Shown: piece by piece, positions 1-8,599 of the stretch
Layout: the number at the start of each line of letters is the position of its first letter
How positions within the stretch are numbered: the stretch's first letter is position 1
Assembly (NCBI RefSeq): GCF_044759095.2
Contig: NZ_JBIYSM020000001.1
Coordinates: forward strand, 133,376 to 197,375
Direction of reading: 5' to 3'
DNA length: 64,000 nt
From: JBIYSM02 sp044759095
GTDB lineage: Bacteria; Bacillota; Bacilli; Brevibacillales; Brevibacillaceae
Translations under genes and position numbers: made by a program
The notes under the pieces: generated by a model
What the model saw: the letters and a program-made list of their open reading frames with translations, nothing else
Told to the model about the DNA's origin: nothing
The model's database searches: none

Positions 1-2
1 TA

Positions 3-521
3 TTTTATTCCGCCCGCTTTATGCGGATCATCCGCCTGGTTCGCATCGTCAAGGCGTCTCCGTTGCTGTGGGGACTGCTGCAGTCCAAGCCGATGCGCAG
101 AATTTTTGCCATCGCCAGTCTGATCATGCTGTGGAGCTCCACCGGGATTTACTTGCTTGAGGCGGGAGTGAATCCGAATATCAAAAATGTGGGCGACGCG
201 GCGTGGTGGTCGATCGTGACCACGACCACAGTGGGATACGGCGATATCTCTCCCATTACCATTGGAGGAAGGATTATTGCGGCAATCCTGATGCTGACGG
301 GGATTGGACTACTAGGCGCCTTGACGGCCAACTTCGTCAATCACTGGACGGAGTTTTTCGAGACGGGGGAATCGCCCGAGGATCGTATGCGCAGCGAGCT
401 GAAGAAGAGCGCTGTCCGTTATGTGCAGCAGATTGATGAGCTCAGTCCGGCGGAGTACCAAACGCTGGTGCAGACACTTGATTTGTTGTATAAACCGAAA
501 AGCGAACAGGAGAAAAGCTGA
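3..521 (+). CDS. Voltage-gated-type potassium channel, 5'-truncated
   Basis: This is the C-terminal part of an ion channel; the reading frame is open to the window edge, so the true start lies outside. The first visible residues carry regularly spaced arginines (RIIRLVRIVK), as in an S4 voltage-sensor helix. A hydrophobic helix, a pore loop with the K+ selectivity filter TVGYGD (about residue 70 after the first ATG) and an inner helix follow. The short acidic and basic tail is cytoplasmic and has no RCK/TrkA-N domain. From the family it should be a tetrameric inner-membrane K+ channel of the KvAP/Kch type. The stop codon lies inside the following terminator stem, so the gene ends its transcript. 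Confidence 0.85.
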   Translation, partial: FYSARFMRIIRLVRIVKASPLLWGLLQSKPMRRIFAIASLIMLWSSTGIYLLEAGVNPNIKNVGDAAWWSIVTTTTVGYGDISPITIGGRIIAAILMLTGIGLLGALTANFVNHWTEFFETGESPEDRMRSELKKSAVRYVQQIDELSPAEYQTLVQTLDLLYKPKSEQEKS

Positions 522-553
522 TGGGCAAAATGCTGGCTCGATCAGCTTTTTTT
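513..553 (+). terminator. Rho-independent terminator of the channel gene
   Basis: AAAAGCTGAT pairs with ATCAGCTTTT and is followed by a T-rich run. The stem overlaps the channel stop codon. Confidence 0.85.
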
Positions 554-558
554 ATTTA

Positions 559-587
559 TTGACGGGAGGAATATTCGGCTATATAAT
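559..587 (+). promoter_or_regulatory. Sigma-A promoter of the sulfate assimilation operon
   Basis: TTGACG (559-564), a 17-nt spacer and a perfect TATAAT (582-587). The segment just after it, about 591-610 (TAAACATATCGGAATA), resembles my recollection of Rrf2/CymR-type sites that control sulfur genes in Bacillota. That part is inference. Confidence 0.8.
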
Positions 588-631
588 CCCTAGTAAACAT
601 ATCGGAATAGTAATTTAAGGGGTGAGCCTCC

Positions 632-1387
632 ATGTCCGACACCGCCGTTCTGGTCATTGCCCACGGTTCGCCCGATCCCGACTGGAACCAGCTGGTGGAG
701 GAAACCGTCCGGCAAACAAAGCTGGTGCTGCCGGTCCGGGTTGCTTATCTGGGCAGCGTGGAAAACCGCGGCATTGCCGATGAGGTCAGGCGGTTGGAAC
801 GCATGGGCGTCCGCACGATCATCTGCGTCCCCTTGTTTGTCACCATAGGGAGCACGCACGTCAGTGAGATCCAGTACATGCTGGGTGTTCTCCCGTCTCC
901 TGGCTTCGCTACCGATGTCCGCCCCATTCCGGTGACGGCGCGGATCATCTGGTGCCCGCCGCTGGAAGACGACGTCATGGTGGAGCGAATTCTCGGGGAA
1001 CGAATAGAGGAATTGTCTCTTCTCCCGTCCCGGGAAGGATTGCTCCTCATCGGACACGGAAGCGACCTGCCCGGTTTTCGCGACCGCTGGGAGCTTCTGC
1101 TTCAGCGACTTGCTGTACGACTGCAGCAAGCATACGGCTTTCCATTCGCCTCCTATGCGACACTGCGGCCCGATTCGGTCTGGAAGCGAGCGCAGGAGGC
1201 GGCGAGGAATCGACGGCTGCTTGTCTTGCCGGTTTTTGTCAGCCAGGGATACTTCACCCGACAGGTCATTCCCGGCAGGCTGGGAGATACTGCGTACGAA
1301 TATTCCGGCAAGACCTATCTGCCGCATCCGTTGGTCGCCAAATGGATTGAGAGATCCGTGCATTCGGTGTTGCAGCCGCAACAATAA
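632..1387 (+). CDS. sirB: Sirohydrochlorin ferrochelatase (CbiX/SirB family)
   Basis: The 251-aa protein has the two-lobed CbiX/SirB architecture. Each half begins with a metal-ligand HGS motif (AHGS at residues 10-13, GHGSD near residue 142). The family inserts Fe2+ (or Co2+) into sirohydrochlorin, the last step of siroheme synthesis. First in the operon, it is followed at once by the siroheme-dependent reductase, which supports iron rather than cobalt as the metal; the B. subtilis sulfur operon has an equivalent gene (ylnE/sirB). The ribosome binding site AAGGGG sits 9-10 nt before the ATG. No separate sirC-type precorrin-2 dehydrogenase is seen in this operon. Confidence 0.85.
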   Translation: MSDTAVLVIAHGSPDPDWNQLVEETVRQTKLVLPVRVAYLGSVENRGIADEVRRLERMGVRTIICVPLFVTIGSTHVSEIQYMLGVLPSPGFATDVRPIPVTARIIWCPPLEDDVMVERILGERIEELSLLPSREGLLLIGHGSDLPGFRDRWELLLQRLAVRLQQAYGFPFASYATLRPDSVWKRAQEAARNRRLLVLPVFVSQGYFTRQVIPGRLGDTAYEYSGKTYLPHPLVAKWIERSVHSVLQPQQ

Positions 1388-1408
1388 AAAAAGGGGAGTG
1401 TTGTGAGT

Positions 1409-3034
1409 ATGGCGGAACAGAGAACATGGAAATGGGCAGACGACCCGAACCTGAACAAAATGGAGCTGACCAAGCTGGAAAAAGACGGTCTGGATGTGAT
1501 CGAAACGATCATCAACACTTACTCCAAAGAGGGGTTTGCATCCATTGAGGCCTCCGACATGGACCGCTTTAAATGGGCCGGTGTGTACCAGCAGCGACCA
1601 AAAGACGGCCACTTCATGATGCGCGTCCGCATTCCCGGAGGCATCCTGAGCAGTCAGCAGGCGCGGGCTTTGGCCGCCATCGCCAAAGACTACGGGCGCG
1701 ACCTGGTCGACGTAACCACCCGCCAGGCTGTACAGTTTCACTGGCTGACGGTTGAGTCGCTTGCCGATATTTTCGAGCGCCTGGCTGCCGTCGGTTTGTC
1801 CTCTTTTGAAGCGTGCGGAGACTGCCCGCGGACGATCATGGGCAACCCGCTCGCCGGCATCGATCCGCATGAAGTGATCGACACCCGCCCCATTGTCAAA
1901 GAATTGGAGAGATTCTTTCTTTTGAACCGCGAATTTTCCAACCTGCCGCGCAAGTACAAGATGTCCATTTCCGCCAACGTGTACAATGCCGCCCATGCTC
2001 AAATCAACGACCTGGCCTTTACCCCTGCCAAAAAGGTGATCGACGGCGAAGAGCTGATCGGGTTCCACGTCTGGGTAGGCGGCGGACTGTCGGCCAAACC
2101 GTATCTGGCGCAGCAGCTTGACGTTTTTGTCCGCCCGGAAGAAGTGGTCAAGGTGGCGGCAGGAGTGACGACGATTTTCCGGGATTTCGGGTACCGCCAA
2201 AAACGGACGCATGCCCGCTTGAAGTTTCTCGTTGCCGACTGGGGGGTGGAGAAATTCCGTGAAGAGCTGGTGAAAGTCACGGGAGATCTGGAAACAAAAG
2301 GCGAAGACCTGCTAAAGGGCTGGAATGCCGGCTACTTTTACGGCATCCACGAGCAGCGGCAAAAAGGGTACTACTACGCCGGACTGTCCGTCCCGGTAGG
2401 CCGCATGAACGCAGACGAACTGGATGAGCTGGCACGTCTTGCCGACGAGTACGGCGACGGCACAATCGGCACCTGTAACACGCAGAACGTGCTGATTCGC
2501 CACATTCCTGCAGAAAAGGTAGAGGCGTTTCAGGCGGAGCCGATCGTCGTCAACCGCTTCAAGCTGAAACCCAACACCTTCATCGGGTACGCGGTTTCCT
2601 GCACAGGTATCGAGTACTGCAACCTGGCGATTGTGGAAACGAAGGAACGGATGCGCTCTTTGGCCGAATACCTTGATCAGACCGTGGAACTGGATACACC
2701 TGTACGCATTCACATGGTGGGCTGCCCCAACTCCTGCGGACAGCGGCAGATCGCCGATATCGGTCTGCAGGGAGCACTGGTGAAAACACCGGGCGGCATG
2801 GTCGAAGCGTTCGACGTGCACGTGGGCGGAACACTCGCAGACGCGCGCTTTAACAAAAAGCTGAACGCTCGGGTTACTGTCGACAAGCTTGGCCCGTTCC
2901 TTGCCCAACTGATGACGCTCTATCGGGAGAAACGGTTGGAGGGAGAAGAGTACTGGCAGTACGTGGAGCGGGTTGGGGTGGATGCCATTCAGGCCCAAGT
3001 CGATGAGATTCTCGCTTCGGCTGCCGGGGCGTAA
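1409..3034 (+). CDS. Siroheme [4Fe-4S] sulfite/nitrite reductase, ferredoxin-type
   Basis: This single-subunit enzyme of about 541 aa has the duplicated ferredoxin-like and siroheme-binding layout of the NirA/Sir family. The cluster and siroheme cysteines are visible as CTGIEYC and CPNSC, near residues 400, 406, 441 and 445 counting from the GTG at 1403. The family makes six-electron reductions of sulfite to sulfide or nitrite to ammonium. Lying between sirB and cobA and upstream of cysH-sat-cysC, its likely substrate is sulfite. The ATG at 1409 is 10 nt after GGGGAG; the GTG at 1403 is only 4 nt away and less likely. Sulfite versus nitrite specificity cannot be read from the motifs. Confidence 0.88.
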   Translation: MAEQRTWKWADDPNLNKMELTKLEKDGLDVIETIINTYSKEGFASIEASDMDRFKWAGVYQQRPKDGHFMMRVRIPGGILSSQQARALAAIAKDYGRDLVDVTTRQAVQFHWLTVESLADIFERLAAVGLSSFEACGDCPRTIMGNPLAGIDPHEVIDTRPIVKELERFFLLNREFSNLPRKYKMSISANVYNAAHAQINDLAFTPAKKVIDGEELIGFHVWVGGGLSAKPYLAQQLDVFVRPEEVVKVAAGVTTIFRDFGYRQKRTHARLKFLVADWGVEKFREELVKVTGDLETKGEDLLKGWNAGYFYGIHEQRQKGYYYAGLSVPVGRMNADELDELARLADEYGDGTIGTCNTQNVLIRHIPAEKVEAFQAEPIVVNRFKLKPNTFIGYAVSCTGIEYCNLAIVETKERMRSLAEYLDQTVELDTPVRIHMVGCPNSCGQRQIADIGLQGALVKTPGGMVEAFDVHVGGTLADARFNKKLNARVTVDKLGPFLAQLMTLYREKRLEGEEYWQYVERVGVDAIQAQVDEILASAAGA

Positions 3035-3050
3035 AGAGAGGAAGAGCAGC

Positions 3051-3290
3051 ATGGCTGAACAACAATCGGAAACCTACCTGTACAAACTGGAAGCGGTTCT
3101 GGCAGAGAATCGGCTGCTGACCGTGATCGTCATCGCTTCTTCGGATGAGAAAGCGTTCACTTCAGCAGAGAACCACCTGCTGCGTCACACCGTGACCCCG
3201 CCAAAAGTGGAGCAGCTGAGCATCGTGGAGAAAAAGCCGCTGGGACGCAGCGGTGTGGGCTACGTCGTAGAAACGTCCCGCTTTTCATAG
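3051..3290 (+). CDS. Small conserved protein of the sulfur operon (possible DUF3906)
   Basis: This 79-aa soluble protein starts at the ATG preceded by AAAGAGAGGAAG. It has a beta-rich N-terminus (TYLYKLEAVL, LLTVIVIAS) and a C-terminal segment with KKPLGRSGVGYVVE. There are no transmembrane segments, cysteines or known catalytic motif. Size and pattern fit my recollection of the DUF3906 family, but I cannot confirm this. It lies 16 nt after the reductase and before cobA, so it is co-transcribed with siroheme and sulfur genes. Its role is unknown; an accessory function for the reductase would be a guess. Confidence 0.7.
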   Translation: MAEQQSETYLYKLEAVLAENRLLTVIVIASSDEKAFTSAENHLLRHTVTPPKVEQLSIVEKKPLGRSGVGYVVETSRFS

Positions 3291-3296
3291 AAGGCA

Positions 3297-3328
3297 CCCT
3301 GCGGGCACCCGGATGTGGCTTCGCAGGG
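3297..3328 (+). other. Intergenic hairpin before cobA-hemD
   Basis: CCCTGCG (3297-3303) pairs with CGCAGGG (3322-3328) in the 85-nt gap between the small gene and cobA. No T run follows, so this is more likely an mRNA-stability or processing hairpin than a terminator. Confidence 0.4.
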
Positions 3329-3375
3329 CTGAAATTTCAACGCAGAATCGCCACTAGGTAGGAGGATTGGCCGAA

Positions 3376-4893
3376 ATGAAGACAGGAAAAGTGCTTTTTG
3401 TCGGCGCCGGTCCGGGAGACCCGAAGCTCTTGACCGTTCGCGGAGTGGAGGCGCTGCAGCAGGCGGACGTCGTCGTGTACGACCGTTTGGCCAATCCCCA
3501 GCTGCTGTTCCATGCCAAAAAAGACGCCCGTTTTATTTACTGCGGCAAGGAATCGAGCAACCACGCCATTCCTCAGGAAGAGATCAACGCGATTCTGGTG
3601 CGGGAAGCAGGTCAGGGACGTACCGTCGTTCGTTTAAAAGGGGGAGACCCCAGTATTTTCGGTCGGGTGGGGGAAGAAGCGGAGGAATGCCGAAAGCACT
3701 CTGTTTCGTTTGAGATTGTTCCGGGGATTACCTCAGGGATAGCCGCTCCTCTCTATGCGGGCATTCCCCTCACGCACCGCGATTACAACTCGTCCGTCGC
3801 CTTTTTGACAGGACACCTCTGCGAGAAAAACCAGGGGACACCGATCAACTGGGAACAAGTCTCCGGTGTTGACACGCTGGTGATTTACATGGGAGTAAAA
3901 AATCTCCCTCAGATCCGGGAGCAGCTGCTCCAGCACGGAAAATCGCCGTCGACGCCGGTCGCTTTGGTTCGCTGGGGAACGCTGGCGGAGCAGATGACGC
4001 TGGTGGGAGATTTGGACAATATCGTGCAAAGAGCAGCGGATGCGAAGTTTACCGCCCCGGCTATTATTGTCGTCGGAGAAGTGGTCCGGCTGCGGGATCG
4101 GTTGAACTGGTTCGAACAAAAGCCGTTGTTTGGCAAAACGGTGGCCTATGCGGCCCATCCGCTTTCGGATGACAGTTATGGAAGAATCCTGGAAGATTTG
4201 GGGGCAGAGGTATGGCCGTTGCCGGTTGCTGCACGGCCGGCTTCATCCGATGCACTTCAGCAGGTGCTGAGACAGGCGGGGCAGTTCGACTGGATCGTGC
4301 TTGCCGATTCGTGGGAAGTCCGGTATTTCTTCCACAATCTGCGCGAGCTTGACATCGACATCCGTCAGGTGAAGGCAAAATTCGTCGCGCTGGGGAAACA
4401 AGCGGCGGAAGAGCTGGCTGCGAAAGGACTGCAGGTCGAGATCGAATGGCCCGCCGACACTCCGCTCGCATCGGTCCGCAAGAATCTACCACTCCTGTTC
4501 GGCGATCGGGTTCTCTTGCTCCATCAGGCGTACCGGGACGGTGTGACGAATGATGAAGCCATCGGTGCGACATGGACAAAAACCAGTCTGTACCGCATCG
4601 GTCTGGATTTGTCTCATCCCGCCTACGATCAGCTGGAGCGCATCCGTTTCGATTGGCTGGTTGCAGCTGACCCGTTGGCGTTGGAAGCGTTGAACGAACG
4701 GGCTGGCCACTGGGCGGACGGGCAATTGATCTGCATCGGACAGGAGACGGCGGAAAAGGCGAGATCGCTGGGGAGAACAGCGTTTTGGACGCAGGGAAAA
4801 GGAGCCGCCTTTGTTGCGGACGCCATCCTTTCTCTGCAGGAAGATGAACGTCCAGGGCTTCGTGCTGCGATAAAACCCAGTATTCTGATATGA
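3376..4893 (+). CDS. cobA: Uroporphyrinogen-III C-methyltransferase fused to HemD-like domain
   Basis: The protein is 505 aa. Residues 1-245 are a SUMT/CobA domain with the GAGPGD loop at the start and KGGDPSIFGR near residue 90. It methylates uroporphyrinogen III to precorrin-2, the entry to siroheme. Residues about 255-505 resemble uroporphyrinogen-III synthase (HemD), which makes the substrate, so the fusion may couple two steps; HemD sequences are poorly conserved and activity of this half is inferred. The ATG at 3376 lies 10 nt after TAGGAGG; an in-frame TTG at 3367 overlaps the ribosome binding site and was rejected. It supplies siroheme to the upstream reductase. Confidence 0.88.
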   Translation: MKTGKVLFVGAGPGDPKLLTVRGVEALQQADVVVYDRLANPQLLFHAKKDARFIYCGKESSNHAIPQEEINAILVREAGQGRTVVRLKGGDPSIFGRVGEEAEECRKHSVSFEIVPGITSGIAAPLYAGIPLTHRDYNSSVAFLTGHLCEKNQGTPINWEQVSGVDTLVIYMGVKNLPQIREQLLQHGKSPSTPVALVRWGTLAEQMTLVGDLDNIVQRAADAKFTAPAIIVVGEVVRLRDRLNWFEQKPLFGKTVAYAAHPLSDDSYGRILEDLGAEVWPLPVAARPASSDALQQVLRQAGQFDWIVLADSWEVRYFFHNLRELDIDIRQVKAKFVALGKQAAEELAAKGLQVEIEWPADTPLASVRKNLPLLFGDRVLLLHQAYRDGVTNDEAIGATWTKTSLYRIGLDLSHPAYDQLERIRFDWLVAADPLALEALNERAGHWADGQLICIGQETAEKARSLGRTAFWTQGKGAAFVADAILSLQEDERPGLRAAIKPSILI

Positions 4894-4916
4894 ATGATTG
4901 GAAGTGATGGTAACTT

Positions 4917-5999
4917 GTGACCTGGACGTATATCGCTATACTCACCGCACTGTTTTTTGCCATGAATATCGGAGCCAGCGGAACCGCCGCCTCCATGGGG
5001 GCGGCATACGGAAGCGGGGCCATCCGCAGCAAGCGGCTTGCCATGTTCCTCGTCGCCGGCGGCGCACTCATTGGGGCCGTTGTCGGCGGTGGAGAGGTAG
5101 TCAAAACCATTAGCGGGGGCATCATCCCGACCTCACTGCTTTCGGTTCATACGGTTGTGATCATTCTGGCCTCATCCGCCCTCACGCTGTTTATAGCCAA
5201 CCTGCTCGGGATTCCGCTCTCCACGAGTGAGGTGACGGTCGGCTCGATCGTGGGGGTCGGCATCGCCTACCAAACGGTATTTGTTCAAAATCTGCTTGTG
5301 ATCCTTTCCTTTTGGGTGATGGTACCCGCCGCCGCTTTTGCCGGTGCCTTTTTTCTGGGAAAAGCCATAGCTGCTGCCGAGAAACGCTGGCCCGCACTGC
5401 GGGGCGCAGGGCGCTGGGAGCGCTGGTTGAGATGGCTGCTCGTGGCCTGCGGCATCTACGAAGCGTTTTCCGCGGGCATGAACAACGTCGCCAACGCCGT
5501 CGGTCCGCTAGTCGGCGCAGGCATGCTCTCCACATCTGCGGGAATTTGGCTGGGCGGAGTGGCCGTGGCGCTCGGCTGCATCGCGTTGGGGGGCAAAGTG
5601 TTGGAGACGAACGGCAAAAAGATCACCAATCTGTCCCTGTTGCAGGGAAGCACTGTGTCGGCGACAGGGGGCACGCTGGTCATCGCCGCCTCCCTGTTGG
5701 GGATCCCGGTTCCGCTGACCCAGGCTACCACTTGCGCCATTCTCGGGGTGGGAACCGCTGAAACTGGGTTCCGCCTCTGGCAAAAGGGCATTATCAAACA
5801 AATCCTCATGGTATGGATCGTTTCTCCTGTTTCCTCGCTGGTCGTCTCGTTCGGGCTGGTCAACCTCGTATTGCGTTCCGACGTCTACATAATCATCGTC
5901 ATCGTCAGTGTGTTCGTGGCAACAGTCGGCACGATCAGTCTGATGAGACTCATCCGAAGCGAGAGAAGTTCAGTGAACGATCAAGGAGGCGGCATATGA
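4917..5999 (+). CDS. cysP: PiT-family permease, probable sulfate transporter CysP
   Basis: This 360-aa polytopic membrane protein has about ten hydrophobic helices and the duplicated PiT signature: GANNVANA-like residues in NNVANAVGP in the second half and NIGASGTAASMG in the first. PiT proteins usually carry phosphate, but B. subtilis CysP in the equivalent sulfur operon is a PiT-family sulfate permease. Lying between cobA and cysH, it is best read as the sulfate importer. The start is a GTG after GGAAGTGATGG. The stop overlaps the cysH ATG by 4 bp, indicating translational coupling. Confidence 0.8.
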   Translation: MTWTYIAILTALFFAMNIGASGTAASMGAAYGSGAIRSKRLAMFLVAGGALIGAVVGGGEVVKTISGGIIPTSLLSVHTVVIILASSALTLFIANLLGIPLSTSEVTVGSIVGVGIAYQTVFVQNLLVILSFWVMVPAAAFAGAFFLGKAIAAAEKRWPALRGAGRWERWLRWLLVACGIYEAFSAGMNNVANAVGPLVGAGMLSTSAGIWLGGVAVALGCIALGGKVLETNGKKITNLSLLQGSTVSATGGTLVIAASLLGIPVPLTQATTCAILGVGTAETGFRLWQKGIIKQILMVWIVSPVSSLVVSFGLVNLVLRSDVYIIIVIVSVFVATVGTISLMRLIRSERSSVNDQGGGI

Positions 6000-6706
6000 G
6001 TTTGTCGTACGCTACATTGACAGAAGATTCGATCGCGTCACTCAATCGGGAGCTGGAAAAGGGAGACACCCTGGATGTGATCAAATGGGCATACGGTCAG
6101 TTCGGTGATGAACTGGTCTACGCCTGCAGTTTCGGAGCGGAGGGAATCGTTCTCATTGATTTGATCAGCCAGGTGCGCAAGGACGCTTCCATCCTGTTTC
6201 TGGACACGCATCTTCACTTTCGCGAAACGTACGAGCTGATCGAACGCGTACAAGCGAGATATCCCGACTTGAGGATCACCATCCTGGAACCGGAACAGTC
6301 CTTGTCCGAACAGGCGGCCGAGTACGGTGACGAGCTCTGGAAACGCAATCCCGATCAGTGCTGCAGGCTTCGCAAGGTACAGCCGTTGGCCGGCGCGCTC
6401 ACCGGGGCCAAAGCGTGGATGTCTGGTCTGAGAAGGGAGCAGTCACCGACGCGGGCTCACATCCAGTACATCAATCCGGATCACAAGTTCCAGTCGCTGA
6501 AAATATGTCCGCTCATTCACTGGTCGTGGGAGGACGTCTGGAATTACATTCGCGCCTTTGGATTGACCTACAACGTGCTGCATGACCAGGGCTACCCCAG
6601 CATCGGCTGCGAGACGTGCACGCTGCCTGTCGAAGGGGAGGGGGATTCCCGCGCCGGTCGATGGGCAGCAAGCGGCAAGACGGAATGCGGGCTGCATCAG
6701 ACATAG
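5996..6706 (+). CDS. cysH: APS/PAPS reductase, [4Fe-4S] type
   Basis: The 236-aa protein has the adenine-nucleotide hydrolase fold of CysH (CSFGAEG loop near residue 45, LDTHLHF). It has the double-cysteine signature of APS-using reductases (CC at 122-123 and CETC at 205-208), which binds a [4Fe-4S] cluster. The catalytic ECGLH is at the C-terminus. It reduces activated sulfate to sulfite with thioredoxin. The CC..CxxC motif suggests APS as substrate, although Bacillus CysH accepts both APS and PAPS and a kinase gene (cysC) is also present. The ATG overlaps the cysP stop and follows AAGGAGG. Confidence 0.92.
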   Translation: MSLSYATLTEDSIASLNRELEKGDTLDVIKWAYGQFGDELVYACSFGAEGIVLIDLISQVRKDASILFLDTHLHFRETYELIERVQARYPDLRITILEPEQSLSEQAAEYGDELWKRNPDQCCRLRKVQPLAGALTGAKAWMSGLRREQSPTRAHIQYINPDHKFQSLKICPLIHWSWEDVWNYIRAFGLTYNVLHDQGYPSIGCETCTLPVEGEGDSRAGRWAASGKTECGLHQT

Positions 6707-6738
6707 AAACATTCGGCTTGGAAAAGGAGAGGGAGAGA

Positions 6739-7881
6739 ATGGCAACGATTCAACCACACGGCGGAACGCTGGTCAATCGATTTAATCCGCACGCAGACGC
6801 TCGGTCTGTTGACAGTGAGGTGGAGCTGGACAGCTTCGCCCTGTCGGATCTCGAGTTGATCGCAATCGGCGCATACAGTCCGATCGACGGCTTTTTGGGG
6901 GAGGCAGACTACCGCTCTGTCGTGGAGCAGATGCGGCTTCAAAGCGGGCACGTCTGGAGCATTCCCATCACGCTTCCCGTGACGGAAGCATCGGCTGGTC
7001 GCCTCGCCGTCGGAGACAGGGTCAAATTGGTCCACGACGGCATTGTCTACGGCCTTCTGGAACTGCGGGAAATCTACCGTCCGGATAAGCTGGCAGAAGC
7101 GCAGCACGTGTACGGAACAACAGATACCGCACATCCCGGTGTGAAAAAATTGCTGGACCGCCCCGACGTCTACCTGGGAGGGCCGGTGACGCTGGTGCGG
7201 CGGCCTGAAAAACAGAAATTCTCGTCTTTTTATCTGGATCCGATCGACACGCGCAAGATTTTTGCCGAACGCGGCTGGAAAACCGTCGTGGGCTTCCAGA
7301 CGAGAAATCCGGTTCACCGGGCGCACGAATACATCCAAAAGTCTGCCCTGGAGATCGTCGATGGCTTGTTCCTCAATCCGCTGGTAGGAGAGACGAAGGC
7401 AGACGACATTCCGGCGGACGTTCGGATGGAAAGCTATCAGGTGCTGCTTGAAAACTACTATCCGCTAGGCCGCGTATTTCTCGCCGTTTTTCCTGCTGCG
7501 ATGCGCTACGCCGGACCGAGGGAAGCGGTATTCCATGCGCTCGTGCGAAAAAACTACGGCTGCACGCATTTTATCGTCGGCCGCGACCATGCCGGCGTAG
7601 GGAACTTTTACGGTACCTATGACGCCCAGCTGATCTTCCGCCACTTTACCCCGGAAGAGCTGGGAATTACCCCGCTGTTCTTTGAGAACAGCTTCTACTG
7701 CCGGAAGTGCGGCAGCATGGCGTCGACGAAAACGTGCCCGCACGGCCAGGAGCACCACGTGACGCTGTCCGGGACAAGAGTACGGGAGATGCTGAGCAAA
7801 GGAGAAGCCCCGCCGCCGGAATTCAGCCGCCCTGAGGTTGTTGAAGTGCTCGTCAAGGGCCTGCGGGCGCTGTCCTACTAA
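6739..7881 (+). CDS. sat: Sulfate adenylyltransferase (ATP sulfurylase)
   Basis: The 380-aa homo-oligomeric ATP sulfurylase converts sulfate and ATP to APS and pyrophosphate. It has the N-terminal PUA-like region and a catalytic domain with RNPVHRAH (the HxxH loop near residues 193-196) and GRDHAGVG near residue 280. A cysteine set near the C-terminus (CRKCGSMASTKTC) could bind zinc, as in some bacterial and archaeal Sat proteins. The ATG at 6739 follows GGAGAGGGAGAG. An upstream in-frame ATG lies deep inside cysH and is not credible. It sits between cysH and cysC. Confidence 0.93.
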   Translation: MATIQPHGGTLVNRFNPHADARSVDSEVELDSFALSDLELIAIGAYSPIDGFLGEADYRSVVEQMRLQSGHVWSIPITLPVTEASAGRLAVGDRVKLVHDGIVYGLLELREIYRPDKLAEAQHVYGTTDTAHPGVKKLLDRPDVYLGGPVTLVRRPEKQKFSSFYLDPIDTRKIFAERGWKTVVGFQTRNPVHRAHEYIQKSALEIVDGLFLNPLVGETKADDIPADVRMESYQVLLENYYPLGRVFLAVFPAAMRYAGPREAVFHALVRKNYGCTHFIVGRDHAGVGNFYGTYDAQLIFRHFTPEELGITPLFFENSFYCRKCGSMASTKTCPHGQEHHVTLSGTRVREMLSKGEAPPPEFSRPEVVEVLVKGLRALSY

Positions 7882-7903
7882 TTTCACCAGGGGAGGAAGC
7901 TGT

Positions 7904-8512
7904 ATGTCCAAGCAGACGACAGCCCATATCGTTTGGCATCAAACCACCATAAAAAAGGAGGAACGTCATCGCCTGCACGGCCACAAAAGCTGCGTCCTGT
8001 GGTTTACCGGTCTGTCCGGTTCCGGCAAGTCCACACTGGCCAACGCTGTTGACAAACGGCTGTACGAACTTGGATTGCACAGCTACGTGCTCGACGGAGA
8101 CAACATCCGGCATGGTCTGAACAAAGGGCTGGGGTTCAGTGCGGAGGATCGCCGGGAAAACATCCGCAGAATCGCCGAGGTGGCCAAACTGTTCGTCGAT
8201 GCCGGCGTGATTACACTAACTGCCTTCATTTCGCCGTACCGTGAAGATCGCGGTTTGGCCCGGGGGCTGTTGGAACCCGGCGAATTTGTGGAAATTTACG
8301 TGAGGTGCCCGCTGGAAGAGTGCGAACGGCGTGATCCGAAGGGGCTGTATCAAAAGGCGCGCAAGGGAGAGATCCCGGAGTTTACGGGGATTTCTTCTCC
8401 GTATGAAGAGCCGGTCGCCCCGGAGATCGTGATCGACAGCGCCGTCATGACCGTAGAGGAAGCGGCCGATCACGTGATTCATTTTCTGCTTGATCGCGGC
8501 ATCCGATTGTAG
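7904..8512 (+). CDS. cysC: Adenylylsulfate (APS) kinase
   Basis: The 202-aa P-loop kinase has Walker A GLSGSGKST at residues 36-44, the DGDNIRHGLNKGLGFS segment that binds APS, and the ISPYREDR lid motif. It phosphorylates APS to PAPS. It is the last gene of the operon, 22 nt after sat, with a good GGGAGGAAG ribosome binding site, and is followed by a strong terminator. Because CysH here looks APS-competent, PAPS may serve as an alternative substrate or for sulfation; the sequence does not decide. Confidence 0.92.
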   Translation: MSKQTTAHIVWHQTTIKKEERHRLHGHKSCVLWFTGLSGSGKSTLANAVDKRLYELGLHSYVLDGDNIRHGLNKGLGFSAEDRRENIRRIAEVAKLFVDAGVITLTAFISPYREDRGLARGLLEPGEFVEIYVRCPLEECERRDPKGLYQKARKGEIPEFTGISSPYEEPVAPEIVIDSAVMTVEEAADHVIHFLLDRGIRL

Positions 8513-8551
8513 AACAATAAAACCAGCCTCAGTTAGGGGAGAGCACTGCAA

Positions 8552-8590
8552 AAACGCTTCCGTTATATGGAAAACGGAGGCGTTTCTTTG
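8552..8590 (+). terminator. Terminator of the sulfate assimilation operon
   Basis: A 13-bp stem (AAACGCTTCCGTT with AACGGAGGCGTTT, one G-U pair) is followed by TCTTTG. It closes the sirB-cysC transcript. Confidence 0.85.
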
Positions 8591-8599
8591 CTTCGCTTC

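Noticed and set aside
590..2212. 540-codon antisense frame across sirB and the reductase
   Set aside because: Shadow of two well-supported plus-strand genes in an operon.
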